Shown here one piece after another: positions 44,066 through 52,352 of a DNA stretch of 64,000 bases. The notes under the pieces are model-generated. The model saw nothing but the letters and a program-made list of their open reading frames with translations, was not told the DNA's origin and did no database searches. The stretch is from Glycomyces sp. TRM65418 (GTDB lineage Bacteria; Actinomycetota; Actinomycetes; Mycobacteriales; Micromonosporaceae). Numbering within the stretch: position 1 is the stretch's first letter; the number at the start of each line of letters is the position of its first letter. Position numbers and translations under genes: made by a program. Location of the stretch: assembly GCF_019710475.1 (NCBI RefSeq), contig NZ_JAJFAX010000001.1:806001-870000 (forward strand). The letters run 5' to 3'.

Positions 44066-45096
44066 TGCCGCAACCGGACTGGGACCCCGACGACACGGAT
44101 CTCGACGAGGACGGGGACTGGGACGAGGACGACGTCAGAGTCCGGCCCACCCGCCGCTCCCGGCCGCGCACCAAGATCCGCCCCAAGCACGAGCACGCCC
44201 GCGAGGGCTTCGTGACCGCCGTCGACCGCGGCCGGTACACCTGCCAGGTCGAAGGCGCGCCCGTCACGGCCATGAAGGCCCGTGAGCTCGGCAAGCAGTC
44301 CATCGTGGTCGGCGACCGCGCCGCGCTCGTGGGCGACCTCTCGGGAAACCCCGGGACGCTCGCGCGGATCGTCAGGATCGAACCGCGCCACGGCGAGCTG
44401 CGCCGCTCGGCCGACGACGAGAACGCGAGCGAGCGCGTGGTCGTCGCGAACGTGGACCAGCTCGTCGTCGTCGCCAGCCTGGTCGACCCGCCGCTGCGCT
44501 ACGGGTTCGTGGACCGGTGCCTCGTGGCCGCCTACGACGCCGCCGTGGCGCCGGTGCTGTGCCTGACCAAGCACGACCTCGCGCCCGAACTGGTCGACGA
44601 GGTCCGCTCGTACTACTCCCAGCTCGATCTGACGATCGTGACCACCGAGCCGGACGCGCCGCTGGACGAACTCCGGGCGTTGCTGCGCGGCAAGGAGAAC
44701 GTGTTCTTCGGCCACTCCGGCGTCGGGAAGTCCACGCTCGTCAACCGCCTCGTCCCCGGAGCCGGTCGCGCCGTCGCCGAGGTCCGCGCCATCGGCAAGG
44801 GCTCGCACACCTCCACCAGCACCGTCTCGTTCGAGTTGCCCGGCGGCGGCTGGGTCATCGACACCCCCGGCGTCCGGTCCTTCGGGCTCGCGCACGTCAC
44901 CGCCGACTCGATCCTCAAGGCGTTCCCCGAGTTGAAGGCGGTCGCGGAGGACTGCCCGCGGGGGTGCACGCACACCCCCGAGATCGGCGACTGCGCCCTG
45001 GACGCGGCGATCGGACCGGACGACCCCCGGGCGGGCCGCCTGGCCTCGTTCCGGCGCGTCCTGGCCTCCCTCCACGAGGCCGACACCAAGAACTGA
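44065..45096 (+). CDS. rsgA: Small ribosomal subunit biogenesis GTPase RsgA
   Basis: Circularly permuted GTPase that checks late 30S assembly. The 343-residue protein has an acidic then basic N-terminal tail, an OB-fold (about 45-110), and GTPase motifs in permuted order: LTKHD (G4), GHSGVGKST (G1/P-loop, near 220), the GKGSHTSTST switch (G2), and DTPGVR (G3). The C-terminal zinc domain contains CPRGCTHTPEIGDC. GTG at 44065 shares a base with the aroA stop, so translation is coupled. Confidence 0.96.
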   Translation: MPQPDWDPDDTDLDEDGDWDEDDVRVRPTRRSRPRTKIRPKHEHAREGFVTAVDRGRYTCQVEGAPVTAMKARELGKQSIVVGDRAALVGDLSGNPGTLARIVRIEPRHGELRRSADDENASERVVVANVDQLVVVASLVDPPLRYGFVDRCLVAAYDAAVAPVLCLTKHDLAPELVDEVRSYYSQLDLTIVTTEPDAPLDELRALLRGKENVFFGHSGVGKSTLVNRLVPGAGRAVAEVRAIGKGSHTSTSTVSFELPGGGWVIDTPGVRSFGLAHVTADSILKAFPELKAVAEDCPRGCTHTPEIGDCALDAAIGPDDPRAGRLASFRRVLASLHEADTKN

Positions 45097-45161
45097 CGGC
45101 GTTCGTCCGCTCCTCGCCTCGCTGGTCGTGGGCCCGTTCCGGGCCTCAGTAGGATGTCGGC

Positions 45162-45962
45162 ATGCCCACCTCCAGCTACAACGACGATCTCGGCCTCGCG
45201 CACCTGCTCGCGGACAGCGCCGCCCAGATCGGCACCAGCCGGTTCCGGTCCTCTGACCTGCGGATCTCGACCAAGCCGGACATGACCGAGGTCTCCGACG
45301 CGGACACCACCATCGAAGAGGTGCTGCGCTCCACGCTCGGGCGCGCGCGGCCGCGCGACGGGATCTACGGGGAGGAGTTCGGCGACAACCCGGGGGCCTC
45401 GGGCCGCAAGTGGGTCATCGACCCGATCGACGCCACCCGCAACTACGTGCGCGGCGTGCCGATCTGGGCCACGCTCATCGCCCTGTTCGACCGGGGCGAG
45501 CCCGTCGTCGGCGTCGTGAGCGCCCCGGCGCTGGGGCGGCGCTGGTGGGCCATGAAGGGCGCGGGCGCCTGGGCGGGCCGCGACCAGCGCGGCGGCAAGC
45601 GGATCCAGGTCTCCAAGGTCGCGAAGCTCGCCGACGCGTCGGTCAGCTACTCCTCGATCACCGGCTGGACCAAGCTCGACCGCCAGGGCGCGATGCTCGC
45701 GCTCCTCCACGAGGCGTGGCGCGAGCGCGGTTTCGGCGACTTCTACTCGTACTGCCTGCTCGCCGAGGGGTGCGTGGACGTCGTCGCCGAACCCGAAGTG
45801 GCCCTGTGGGACCTGGCGCCGCTGGCGCTCATCGTGGAGGAGGCGGGCGGCACGTTCACCGACCTGCGGGGCCGTTCGGGCCCCGACGGCGGTTCGGCCC
45901 TGGCGACCAACGGCCTGCTGCACGAGCAGGCGCTGGAGCGCCTCAAGATCCGCGAGTCGTAG
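45162..45962 (+). CDS. hisN: Histidinol-phosphatase HisN (inositol monophosphatase family)
   Basis: Dephosphorylates histidinol phosphate in histidine synthesis in actinobacteria. The 266-residue protein shows the Mg-dependent phosphatase motifs: YGEEFGD (first metal Glu), WVIDPIDATRNYVRG (Asp residues; Ala replaces the common Gly in DGT), and ALWDLAPLALIVEEAGG (catalytic Asp). Other family members act on inositol phosphates, but the aroA-rsgA neighbourhood supports HisN. ATG at 45162 follows AGGA. It ends before the convergent acetyl esterase gene, with a terminator between. Confidence 0.92.
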   Translation: MPTSSYNDDLGLAHLLADSAAQIGTSRFRSSDLRISTKPDMTEVSDADTTIEEVLRSTLGRARPRDGIYGEEFGDNPGASGRKWVIDPIDATRNYVRGVPIWATLIALFDRGEPVVGVVSAPALGRRWWAMKGAGAWAGRDQRGGKRIQVSKVAKLADASVSYSSITGWTKLDRQGAMLALLHEAWRERGFGDFYSYCLLAEGCVDVVAEPEVALWDLAPLALIVEEAGGTFTDLRGRSGPDGGSALATNGLLHEQALERLKIRES

Positions 45963-45971
45963 CCGTGCGGC

Positions 45972-45997
45972 AGGGCCCGGTCGGTCGACCGGGCCCT
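45972..45997. terminator. Terminator between hisN and the acetyl esterase gene
   Basis: AGGGCCCGGT pairs with ACCGGGCCCT around a CGGTCG core (up to 12 bp), followed by TTTC on the plus strand. It sits between convergent genes. Confidence 0.8.
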
Positions 45998-46016
45998 TTC
46001 GCTGCTGGTCGGGGGG

Positions 46017-46985
46017 CTATCGGCGCTGGGCGAGGAAGTCCAGGTGCTCGCGGCGGACGTGGACGCCGCCGCCTTCGTGCTTGTTCCACGGCCACACCGT
46101 GATCCGCTTCTCGCCCTGCCAGCGGTTGTAGGCCGCGAAGACGGTGGAGGGCGGGCAGATGTCGTCCATCAGGCCGACCGAGTAGAGCGCGGGCGCGGTG
46201 CCGCGGGCGGCGAAGTGGAGGCCGTCGAAGTAGTTCAGCGTGCCGAACACGACGTCCTCGCGGAGGCGCTGACCCGCGAGGAACTCGACGATCTCCTGGT
46301 AGGGGAAGGCATCGGTGATGGTCACGGCGCGGCGGAAGTGGGTCAGGAACGGCACGTCGACGATCGCGCCCGCGAGGTCGTCGCGCAGGCCGCCGACGGC
46401 CTGGGCGATGCCCCCGCCCTGGCTGCCACCCGCGACGACGATGCGGTCGGGGTCGATCCCCTCGAGCCCCTTGGCGGCGTCGACGGCGCGGTAGGCGTCG
46501 GTGAACACGCGCCGGTAGTAGTAGTGCTCGGGGGATTCGATGCCCTGGGTCATCCAGCCCTTGTTGGTGGGACCGGTGGTGCCGTACGGGTCGCCGGTGT
46601 CCCCGGGCTGCCAGTTGCCGTAGCCCTGGCCGCGGGTGTCCATGACGAAGTGGGCCCAGCCGGCGGCGGGGACCATGGTGTGCACCCAAGGATAGGAGCG
46701 GCCGCCGGAGTAGCCGATGTACTCGACCACGCAGGGCAGGGGGCCCTCGACGCCCTTGGGCTTGACGAGCCAGGCCTTGATGGGGTGACCGCCGAACCCC
46801 GCGAAGGTGACGTCGTGGACGTCCACGGTGACCAGGCCGGCGTCGTACGGTTCGAGCCGCACGTCGAGGTCGTGGGCGGCGGACTCGGTGAGGGTCCGCT
46901 TCCAGAACTCGTCGAAGTCGGCCGGTTCGGGGACGTCGGGCCGGTACTCGCGGAGCTGGTCCAGGGGGAGGTCGAAAAGAGCCAT
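46017..46985 (-). CDS. Acetylxylan esterase-like hydrolase (CE7 / AXE1 family)
   Basis: Alpha/beta-hydrolase of carbohydrate esterase family 7, which removes acetyl groups from xylo-oligosaccharides and cephalosporins; such enzymes are usually intracellular. The 322-residue protein has family length and landmarks: MALFDLPLDQLREYRP at the start, RGQGYGNW, nucleophile Ser in VAGGSQGGGIAQ, Asp in VGLMDDICPPST and His in NKHEGGG. The ATG at 46985 matches the family start; a longer frame exists but is AT-rich upstream sequence. Two LacI-type half-sites lie in its upstream region (47023-47034 and near the start), so it may be regulated with the pectate lyases. No signal peptide. Confidence 0.93.
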   Translation of the reverse strand: MALFDLPLDQLREYRPDVPEPADFDEFWKRTLTESAAHDLDVRLEPYDAGLVTVDVHDVTFAGFGGHPIKAWLVKPKGVEGPLPCVVEYIGYSGGRSYPWVHTMVPAAGWAHFVMDTRGQGYGNWQPGDTGDPYGTTGPTNKGWMTQGIESPEHYYYRRVFTDAYRAVDAAKGLEGIDPDRIVVAGGSQGGGIAQAVGGLRDDLAGAIVDVPFLTHFRRAVTITDAFPYQEIVEFLAGQRLREDVVFGTLNYFDGLHFAARGTAPALYSVGLMDDICPPSTVFAAYNRWQGEKRITVWPWNKHEGGGVHVRREHLDFLAQRR

Positions 46986-47022
46986 GGAGCGTTTGTAGCA
47001 CGACCCAACGAAGAACACCACA

Positions 47023-47034
47023 GCAACCGCTTTC
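47023..47034. promoter_or_regulatory. LacI-type operator upstream of the acetyl esterase gene
   Basis: GCAACCGCTTTC differs at one position from the 12-bp operator at 18187-18198 (GCAACCGCTTGC). It lies 38 bp upstream of the esterase start. Confidence 0.5.
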
Positions 47035-47144
47035 CCTCCCGTCTCGCGGTACGGGCCATCCCGCCAGTACCACCGGTTGCCAAGCGCCCGACCTGGCCGG
47101 GAACTCGCCGTTCACCCCGTTTGTTTCTATTTCGGTCCAAACTC

Positions 47145-47160
47145 TTGCAAACGCTGTCCG
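47145..47160 (+). promoter_or_regulatory. Promoter/operator-like element of the first pectate lyase gene
   Basis: TTGCAAACGCTGTCCG combines a -35-like TTGCAA with an AAACGCT half-site. The same AAACGCT core occurs at 56494-56500 upstream of the uronate operon and at the esterase start (minus strand). It lies 73-88 bp upstream of the pectate lyase ATG. Confidence 0.45.
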
Positions 47161-47193
47161 ATCGGGTCTACCGTCACATGCACGAACTTATCG

Positions 47194-47213
47194 ATGCACA
47201 TAAATATGTGCAT
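47194..47213. promoter_or_regulatory. 20-bp palindrome in the leader of the first pectate lyase gene
   Basis: ATGCACATA-AA-TATGTGCAT, a perfect 9-bp dyad with an AA centre, ends 19 bp upstream of the ATG. It overlaps the expected leader, so it could be an operator or an RNA hairpin that affects translation. Confidence 0.55.
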
Positions 47214-47232
47214 TCCCGGAAGGATCATCAAC

Positions 47233-48195
47233 ATGGAACAGGTCTTCGACAGCCGGCACTCGCGCCGCCGTCTCTTCACCGCCGCAGGGGCCGTCGCACT
47301 CGGCGCGGCCGCCGCGCCCTTCGCCGGGGACCTCCCGGCCGCCCACGCGCAGTCGGGCAGCCCGGTCGGGTGGGCCACGCAGAACGGCGGCACCACCGGC
47401 GGCTCCGGCGGAAGCACGACGACCGTCTCGTCGGCCTCGGCCTTCGCCTCCGCCGTCAGCGGCGACGCGCGCAAGATCGTCCGCGTCAGCGGCGCCATCC
47501 AGCTCTCGGGCATGGTCAGGGTCGGCTCGAACACCACGATCATCGGCAACTCGGGAGCCGTCTTCACCAGCGGCGGCCTCACCCTCCGCACCGTCTCCAA
47601 CGTCATCATCCAGAACATGCGCTTCCGCGGCTACTCCGACGACGGCATCAACGTCGAGGAGCGCTCGCGGAACATCTGGATCGACCACAACACGTTCGAG
47701 GCCGGCAACGACGGCGCCTGCGACATCAAACGCGAGTCGGACTTCATCACCGTCTCCTGGAACCGGTTCGACGGCACCGACAAGACCTGCCTGCTCGGCC
47801 ACAGCGACGGCCACACCGCCGACCGCGGCAAGCTGCGGGTCTCCTACCACCACAACTACTTCAACGGCACCACCCAGCGCACCCCCCGCGTGCGCTTCGC
47901 CGAGCCCGTCCACGTCTACAACAACTACTACGCCAACGTCCGCTCCTACTGCATCGCGACCACGATGGACGCCGGCGTCATCAACGAGGGCAACTACTTC
48001 GAGAACTGCAACCGGACCGTCGACATCGGGCAGGGCTCCTCGGGCCCCGGCCGGATCGTGTCGCGCAACAACCACCTCGTCAACTCCCCCGCCCCCACGA
48101 GCCGCGGCTCGGTCTCGGGCGTGCCCTACGGCTTCCAGCTGGACACGCCGTCGCAGGTCAAGTCCATCGTGACCGGCGGCGCCGGCGCTCGCTGA
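47233..48195 (+). CDS. Secreted pectate lyase, polysaccharide lyase family 1
   Basis: Cleaves polygalacturonate by beta-elimination outside the cell. The 320-residue protein has a Tat signal (SRRRLFTAAGAVALG, cleavage near AHA) and a right-handed beta-helix typical of PL1: GWATQNGGTTGG, VRVSGAIQLSGM, GSNTTIIGNSGA, then RNIWIDHNTFEAG with Ca-binding Asp residues, DGACDIKRESDFITVSWNRF, and RVSYHHNYFNGTTQRTPRVR carrying the catalytic Arg. The helix stack ends in VHVYNNYY and NYFENCNRTVDIGQGSS. ATG at 47233 follows GGAAGGA. Strongly similar to the catalytic domain of the gene at 48390, so a tandem paralogue. Confidence 0.95.
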   Translation: MEQVFDSRHSRRRLFTAAGAVALGAAAAPFAGDLPAAHAQSGSPVGWATQNGGTTGGSGGSTTTVSSASAFASAVSGDARKIVRVSGAIQLSGMVRVGSNTTIIGNSGAVFTSGGLTLRTVSNVIIQNMRFRGYSDDGINVEERSRNIWIDHNTFEAGNDGACDIKRESDFITVSWNRFDGTDKTCLLGHSDGHTADRGKLRVSYHHNYFNGTTQRTPRVRFAEPVHVYNNYYANVRSYCIATTMDAGVINEGNYFENCNRTVDIGQGSSGPGRIVSRNNHLVNSPAPTSRGSVSGVPYGFQLDTPSQVKSIVTGGAGAR

Positions 48196-48217
48196 CCACG
48201 GATCCCGGCACCGTCCA

Positions 48218-48259
48218 GGGGCGGCCGCCGGGAGGCCGCGGCCTCCCGGCGGCCGCCCC
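48218..48259 (+). terminator. Terminator of the first pectate lyase gene
   Basis: A 20-bp perfect GC stem (48218-48237 with 48240-48259) with a 2-nt centre, 22 bp past the stop codon. It separates the two pectate lyase genes into independent transcripts. Confidence 0.85.
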
Positions 48260-48292
48260 ACGCGCACCGTCCGGCCCTTGTAGGAAAATCCG

Positions 48293-48361
48293 GCAAGTGC
48301 TTGCACGGGGATTTGTCAATCGGTTACCCTCCATAAATCGATGTGTATCGATGTTATCGAT
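48293..48361. promoter_or_regulatory. Operator and phased ATCGAT repeats upstream of the second pectate lyase gene
   Basis: GCAAGTGCTTGC at 48293-48304 has the same GCAA-N4-TTGC layout as the transporter operator. Three ATCGAT palindromes follow at 48337, 48347 and 48356, spaced 10 and 9 bp, i.e. about one helical turn. They lie 29-97 bp upstream of the ATG at 48390. This looks like a control region, but no binding protein can be assigned. Confidence 0.45.
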
Positions 48362-48389
48362 CTCCCCCTCTCTCGGAAGGACTCCCCGC

Positions 48390-49802
48390 ATGGAGAGCAA
48401 CCACCTCGGCGGCAAGCACACCCGCCGCGGATTCTGGAAAGTCGTCGGTCTGACCGCAGCCGTCCCCGTGGCGGCCTCGGCGGGCCTGTGGGCCGCCTCC
48501 CCGGCACAGGCGCTCACCCCGGGCACCTGGTACTACCTCAAGTCCCGACACTCCGGCCTCGTCCTCGACGTGCTCGACCTGAGCACCGCCAACGGCGCGG
48601 AGATCATCCAGTACAACCAGACCAACGCGAACAACCAGCAGTTCAGGTTCATCGACAGCGGCGACGGCTACTACCGCGTCCAGGCCCGGCACTCCAACAA
48701 AGTGCTCGACGTCTGGGAGTGGAACCCCGACAACGGCGCCACCATCGCCCAGTACGACGACCTCAACGCCACCAACCAGCAGTGGCGGGTGACCGAGTCC
48801 GGCGGCTACGCCACACTCGTCAACCGCTTCTCGGGCAAGGCCCTCGACGTGTGGGAGTGGTCGACCTCGGCCGGCTCGCGCATCTCGCAGTACGACCCGA
48901 CCGGCGAGCCGAACCAGCAGTGGCAGCTCGTCCCGGCCAGTGGCGGCGGAGGCGGCCAGACCGGCCTGGTCGGCTGGGCGACCCAGAACGGCGGCACCAC
49001 CGGCGGCGGCAACGCCGCCCCCCAGACGGTCACCTCGGCCTCGGCCCTGGTCTCGGCCATGAGCGGCAACACGGCCAAGGTCATCCGCGTCAGCGGCACC
49101 ATCAACCTGTCCGGCATGAACGACGTCGGCTCCAACACCACGATCATCGGCAACGCCGGCGCGCGGATCACCGGCGGCGGTCTCGACATCGACGGCGTCA
49201 GCAACGTCATCGTCCAGAACCTCACGTTCGACAACTGGTCGGACGACGCGATCAACATCCAGGACGGGTCGACCCGCATCTGGATCGACCACAACACCTT
49301 CGGGACCGGCCACGACGGCGCCTGCGACGTCAAGCGCGGCTCGGACTTCGTCACGGTCTCCTGGAACCGGTTCAACGGCACCGACAAGACCTGCCTGCTC
49401 GGCCACTCCGACTCGAACGGGAGCCAGGACCGGGGCCACCTGAGGGTGACCTACCACCACAACTACTTCAACGGCACCAACCAGCGCACCCCGCGCGTCC
49501 GCTTCGGCAACCCGGTGCACGTCTACAACAACTACTACCGGAACATCGGCTCGTACTGCGTGGCGACCACGCAGGAGGCCGGGGTCATCGTCGAAGGCAA
49601 CTACTTCGAGAACTGCAACCGCACGGTCGACCTCGGACAGGGGTCCTCGCCGGCCGGCAGCGTCGTCTCCCGCAACAACCACGTCGTGAACTCGCCGAAC
49701 CCGGTCTCCAGCGGGTCGGTCGGGAGCGTCCCGTACAGCTTCCAGATGGACACGCCCTCGCAGGTCGCCTCGATCGTCAGCGGCGGCGCGGGCGCCCGCT
49801 GA
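48390..49802 (+). CDS. Secreted pectate lyase (PL1) with N-terminal ricin-type lectin domain (CBM13)
   Basis: A 470-residue exported enzyme. Residues 1-41 are a Tat signal (TRRGFWKVVGLTAA, cleavage after AQA). Residues 42-185 form a ricin B-type beta-trefoil with three QxF/W repeats: QQF at 83, QQW at 130 and QQW at 176, each following LDV..W..G-type subdomains. A Gly linker (SGGGGGQTG) leads to a PL1 catalytic domain (about 192-470) with IWIDHNTFGTGHDGACDVKR and VTYHHNYFNGTNQRTPRVRF, closely matching the enzyme at 47233. The lectin should tether the lyase to plant polysaccharide. ATG at 48390 follows GGAAGGA. Confidence 0.95.
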   Translation: MESNHLGGKHTRRGFWKVVGLTAAVPVAASAGLWAASPAQALTPGTWYYLKSRHSGLVLDVLDLSTANGAEIIQYNQTNANNQQFRFIDSGDGYYRVQARHSNKVLDVWEWNPDNGATIAQYDDLNATNQQWRVTESGGYATLVNRFSGKALDVWEWSTSAGSRISQYDPTGEPNQQWQLVPASGGGGGQTGLVGWATQNGGTTGGGNAAPQTVTSASALVSAMSGNTAKVIRVSGTINLSGMNDVGSNTTIIGNAGARITGGGLDIDGVSNVIVQNLTFDNWSDDAINIQDGSTRIWIDHNTFGTGHDGACDVKRGSDFVTVSWNRFNGTDKTCLLGHSDSNGSQDRGHLRVTYHHNYFNGTNQRTPRVRFGNPVHVYNNYYRNIGSYCVATTQEAGVIVEGNYFENCNRTVDLGQGSSPAGSVVSRNNHVVNSPNPVSSGSVGSVPYSFQMDTPSQVASIVSGGAGAR

Positions 49803-49808
49803 GCGCGT

Positions 49809-49840
49809 GAACGGGCCTCCGCGTTCGCGGAGGCCCGTTC
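49809..49840 (+). terminator. Terminator of the second pectate lyase gene
   Basis: Perfect 14-bp stem (49809-49822 with 49827-49840) and GTTC loop, starting 6 bp after the stop codon. Confidence 0.85.
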
Positions 49841-49878
49841 GCGTTCAGATCCAGGGGAGGGCGTTCGCCCAGAACGGC

Positions 49879-50994
49879 TCAGGCCCAGGGCAGGCCGAGT
49901 TCGCTGAAGAGTCGGCCCTGCCTCGCCGCGTCCTCGACGGCCTGGTCGGCGCCTTTTAGGATGGTCACCGGGTCGTCGCCGACCCGCTCCAGGTGCGAGG
50001 CGTCCACCAGGCGCGGGATCGGGTCGTTGAGGACCCGTTCGAGGAAGCCGGTGAAGGTCTTCGCGCGGCGCAGGCCCGAGATGAGGCCGACGCCGCGGCG
50101 GCGGTGGGCCAGGAGGTTCTCGAGGAGGTCCGTGCGGCCGTACTGCGTGGGCTCGGCCTCGCCGGGCAGGCGGAGGCGGTCGGTCGGGTACTCGAACCAG
50201 GCCTCCCCCTCGGTGCCCTTGACGTAGATGTCGCCTTCGATCTTGCGGTCGCCGCAGAGGGTGACGGCGACGGTGATCCGGACGCCGTTCCGGTTCGTGG
50301 CGCGCCACACCGCGGTGTCGTCCACTTCGATCTCCTCGCGGCAGCGCAGCCGCTCCAGCTCGATCGCCCCGTCGAGGGGCCAGTCCCCCGCCAGGGCGAT
50401 CGCCTCCTGGGAGGCGTGCGCGAAGGGGTTGGCGAGCGCACCGTCGGCGACGAGGACGCCGTTCACCTCCCGCTTTCCCGCCCAAGGGGACCGGCGGTAG
50501 TACGAGTCGGGGCGGCGCCAGGACCCGGCGACGCTGACGGCCTGGATGTCGCCGAGCCGCCCGTCCTCGACGGCGTCGCGCAGCGTGTTGAACGCGTGCG
50601 AGCCGAGGGCCTGGAAGCCGACCTGGACGTTGCGGCCGGTCTCGGTCATGACGTCGTAGAGCGCGGCGTACTCCTCCAGGTTCGCGACCGGGGGCTTCTC
50701 CAGGTAGACGTCGCAGCCGTGGCGCATCGCGTCGCCGGCGATGGGCAGGTGGGTCGGCGGCGGGGTCGCGATGATCACCACGTCCGGGTCGGTGGCGTCG
50801 AGCATCGCCCGGTAGTCGTCGAAGACGGGGATGTCGCCGATCGGCGCCGAGGCGTCCTCGTGGATCCGGGCGGTGTCGCACATGCCGACGAACGCGATCT
50901 CGCCGCCGCGGCGGCGGGGTTCGAGATTGCGGCGGTGGTGCAGGCCGTAGCCGTTGGCGCCCACAAGGGCGATGCGGGGGATGCTCTCTGTCAC
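49879..50994 (-). CDS. Gfo/Idh/MocA-family oxidoreductase
   Basis: NAD(P)-dependent sugar dehydrogenase-type enzyme, 371 residues. The N-terminal Rossmann domain begins IPRIALVGANGYGLHH and shows the DVVIIATPPPTHLPIA and VYLEKPP motifs (the Lys of EKP is catalytic). The C-terminal beta-sheet domain (about 125-371) carries the substrate site. GTG at 50994 overlaps the uxuB stop (GTGA), so it is the last gene of the five-gene uronate operon. The exact substrate is unknown; a uronate, lactone or epimerisable sugar is likely from the context. Confidence 0.92.
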   Translation of the reverse strand: MTESIPRIALVGANGYGLHHRRNLEPRRRGGEIAFVGMCDTARIHEDASAPIGDIPVFDDYRAMLDATDPDVVIIATPPPTHLPIAGDAMRHGCDVYLEKPPVANLEEYAALYDVMTETGRNVQVGFQALGSHAFNTLRDAVEDGRLGDIQAVSVAGSWRRPDSYYRRSPWAGKREVNGVLVADGALANPFAHASQEAIALAGDWPLDGAIELERLRCREEIEVDDTAVWRATNRNGVRITVAVTLCGDRKIEGDIYVKGTEGEAWFEYPTDRLRLPGEAEPTQYGRTDLLENLLAHRRRGVGLISGLRRAKTFTGFLERVLNDPIPRLVDASHLERVGDDPVTILKGADQAVEDAARQGRLFSELGLPWA

Positions 50995-52352
50995 AGGTGC
51001 TCCAGGGTGGTGGCGACGCCGTGCCGGTCGAGTTCGCGCAGCCATTTGGCGGCGGCCCGGCGCAGCTGGTGGTCGTCGGCGACGGGTTCGGGGACGATCT
51101 GTCGGAAGCCGAGGATAGCGTCGATGCGCGCGGCGGGGTCCGGCCCGGCGGCGGCGAGGCGCCGGCGGATGACGTCCCCCAGCGGGTCGTCGAGGGGCAG
51201 TTCGGCTCCGGCGTCGCTGCGTCCGGAGCAGAAGCGGGTCCAGGCCGCGAGCGGCAGCGCGATGAGGTCGCGGGCGACGTCGGCGTCGGCGAGGTCGGCG
51301 ATGGTGGCGAACAGGCGCTGCGGGAGCTTCTGCGAGCCGTCCATGGCGATCTGGAGGCACCGGTGGCGGATGCCGGGATTGGCGAAGCGTTCGAGGACGT
51401 CCTCGCCGTAGGCCACGGTGTCCTGCCCGTCCGGCGGGGCGAAGCTCGGCGCGATCTGCTCGCTGATGAGCCACCGCGCGAAGTCCTCCGCGCCGGGGAG
51501 GGCCAGGGTCTCGCTGATCGTCTCGACGTCGGCGAGGGCGCCGAGGTAGGCGAGGGCGGAGTGGACGCCGTTGAGGGTGCGCAGCTTCAGACGCTCCCAT
51601 CCGGCGACGTCGTTGGTGAAGGTGGCGTTCCAGTCGGGCCGGGGCCCGGCGAAGTCGTCTTCGATGACCCACTGGCTGAACGGCTCGGCTTCGACGGCGG
51701 CGAGGTCGGTGACGCCGAGTCCGGCGAGCGCGCGGTCGTAGGTGGCCGTCGTGGAGGCCGGGACGATCCGGTCGACCATGCTCGAGGGGAAGGTCACGTG
51801 CTCGTCGGCCCACGCGCGGGTGGCCGGGTCGAGGAGGGGTTCGACGGCCGCGCGGGTGGTCTTGCCGTTGTCGGGCAGGTTGTCGCAGCACAGGATCGTG
51901 AGCGGCGGGCCGCCCCGGGCGGCGCGGCGCGCGAGGCCTGCGGCGAGGAGCCCGGGGACGCCCTCGGGGTCGCGGTAGGCCTTCTCGGTGACCGTGAGCG
52001 TGACGACGTGGGTGGTGTCGGCGGCGATCAGGTCGAGGGCGCGCTCGCGTTCGGTCGCGATGTGGAGGGTGTCGACGATGGCGCCGACGACCCGCATGGA
52101 CGCCCCCTCGGGACCGAGGGTGGCGACCGAGAAGAGGCCGTCCTGCGCGGCGAGGGCGTCGATGACGTCGCGCGAGCGGGGCGCGGCGACGGTGATGCCC
52201 CAGTCGGTGTCGTCGGTGTAGACGGCCTGATGGGCCCGGTGGAACGCTCCCGCTCCGATGTGGAGGACGCCGGCGTTCCCGGGGCGGTCCCCGGGGACGC
52301 GCACGTCCCCGGGGAGCCGCTTCAGGAGATCGTTGTTCAGGACCTCGCTCAT
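50991..52352 (-). CDS. uxuB: Fructuronate reductase / mannitol dehydrogenase family (UxuB-like)
   Basis: Polyol-specific long-chain dehydrogenase, expected to reduce D-fructuronate to D-mannonate with NADH. The 453-residue protein has the Rossmann start VLHIGAGAFHRAHQAVYTDD, the substrate-region CCDNLPDNGKTTRAAVEPLL, FPSSMVDRIVPAST, and the catalytic Lys in RLKLRTLNGVHSALAYLG. Mannitol or tagaturonate specificity cannot be excluded, but the neighbouring uxaC favours the uronate pathway. ATG at 52352 overlaps the stop of the dehydratase gene (ATGA). Confidence 0.9.
   Translation of the reverse strand: MSEVLNNDLLKRLPGDVRVPGDRPGNAGVLHIGAGAFHRAHQAVYTDDTDWGITVAAPRSRDVIDALAAQDGLFSVATLGPEGASMRVVGAIVDTLHIATERERALDLIAADTTHVVTLTVTEKAYRDPEGVPGLLAAGLARRAARGGPPLTILCCDNLPDNGKTTRAAVEPLLDPATRAWADEHVTFPSSMVDRIVPASTTATYDRALAGLGVTDLAAVEAEPFSQWVIEDDFAGPRPDWNATFTNDVAGWERLKLRTLNGVHSALAYLGALADVETISETLALPGAEDFARWLISEQIAPSFAPPDGQDTVAYGEDVLERFANPGIRHRCLQIAMDGSQKLPQRLFATIADLADADVARDLIALPLAAWTRFCSGRSDAGAELPLDDPLGDVIRRRLAAAGPDPAARIDAILGFRQIVPEPVADDHQLRRAAAKWLRELDRHGVATTLEHL

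Noticed and set aside
46044-48389. Long in-frame extension upstream of the second pectate lyase
   Set aside because: The frame is open, but the protein clearly starts at 48390 with a Tat signal and a ribosome binding site. The upstream part is antisense or out of frame to real genes.
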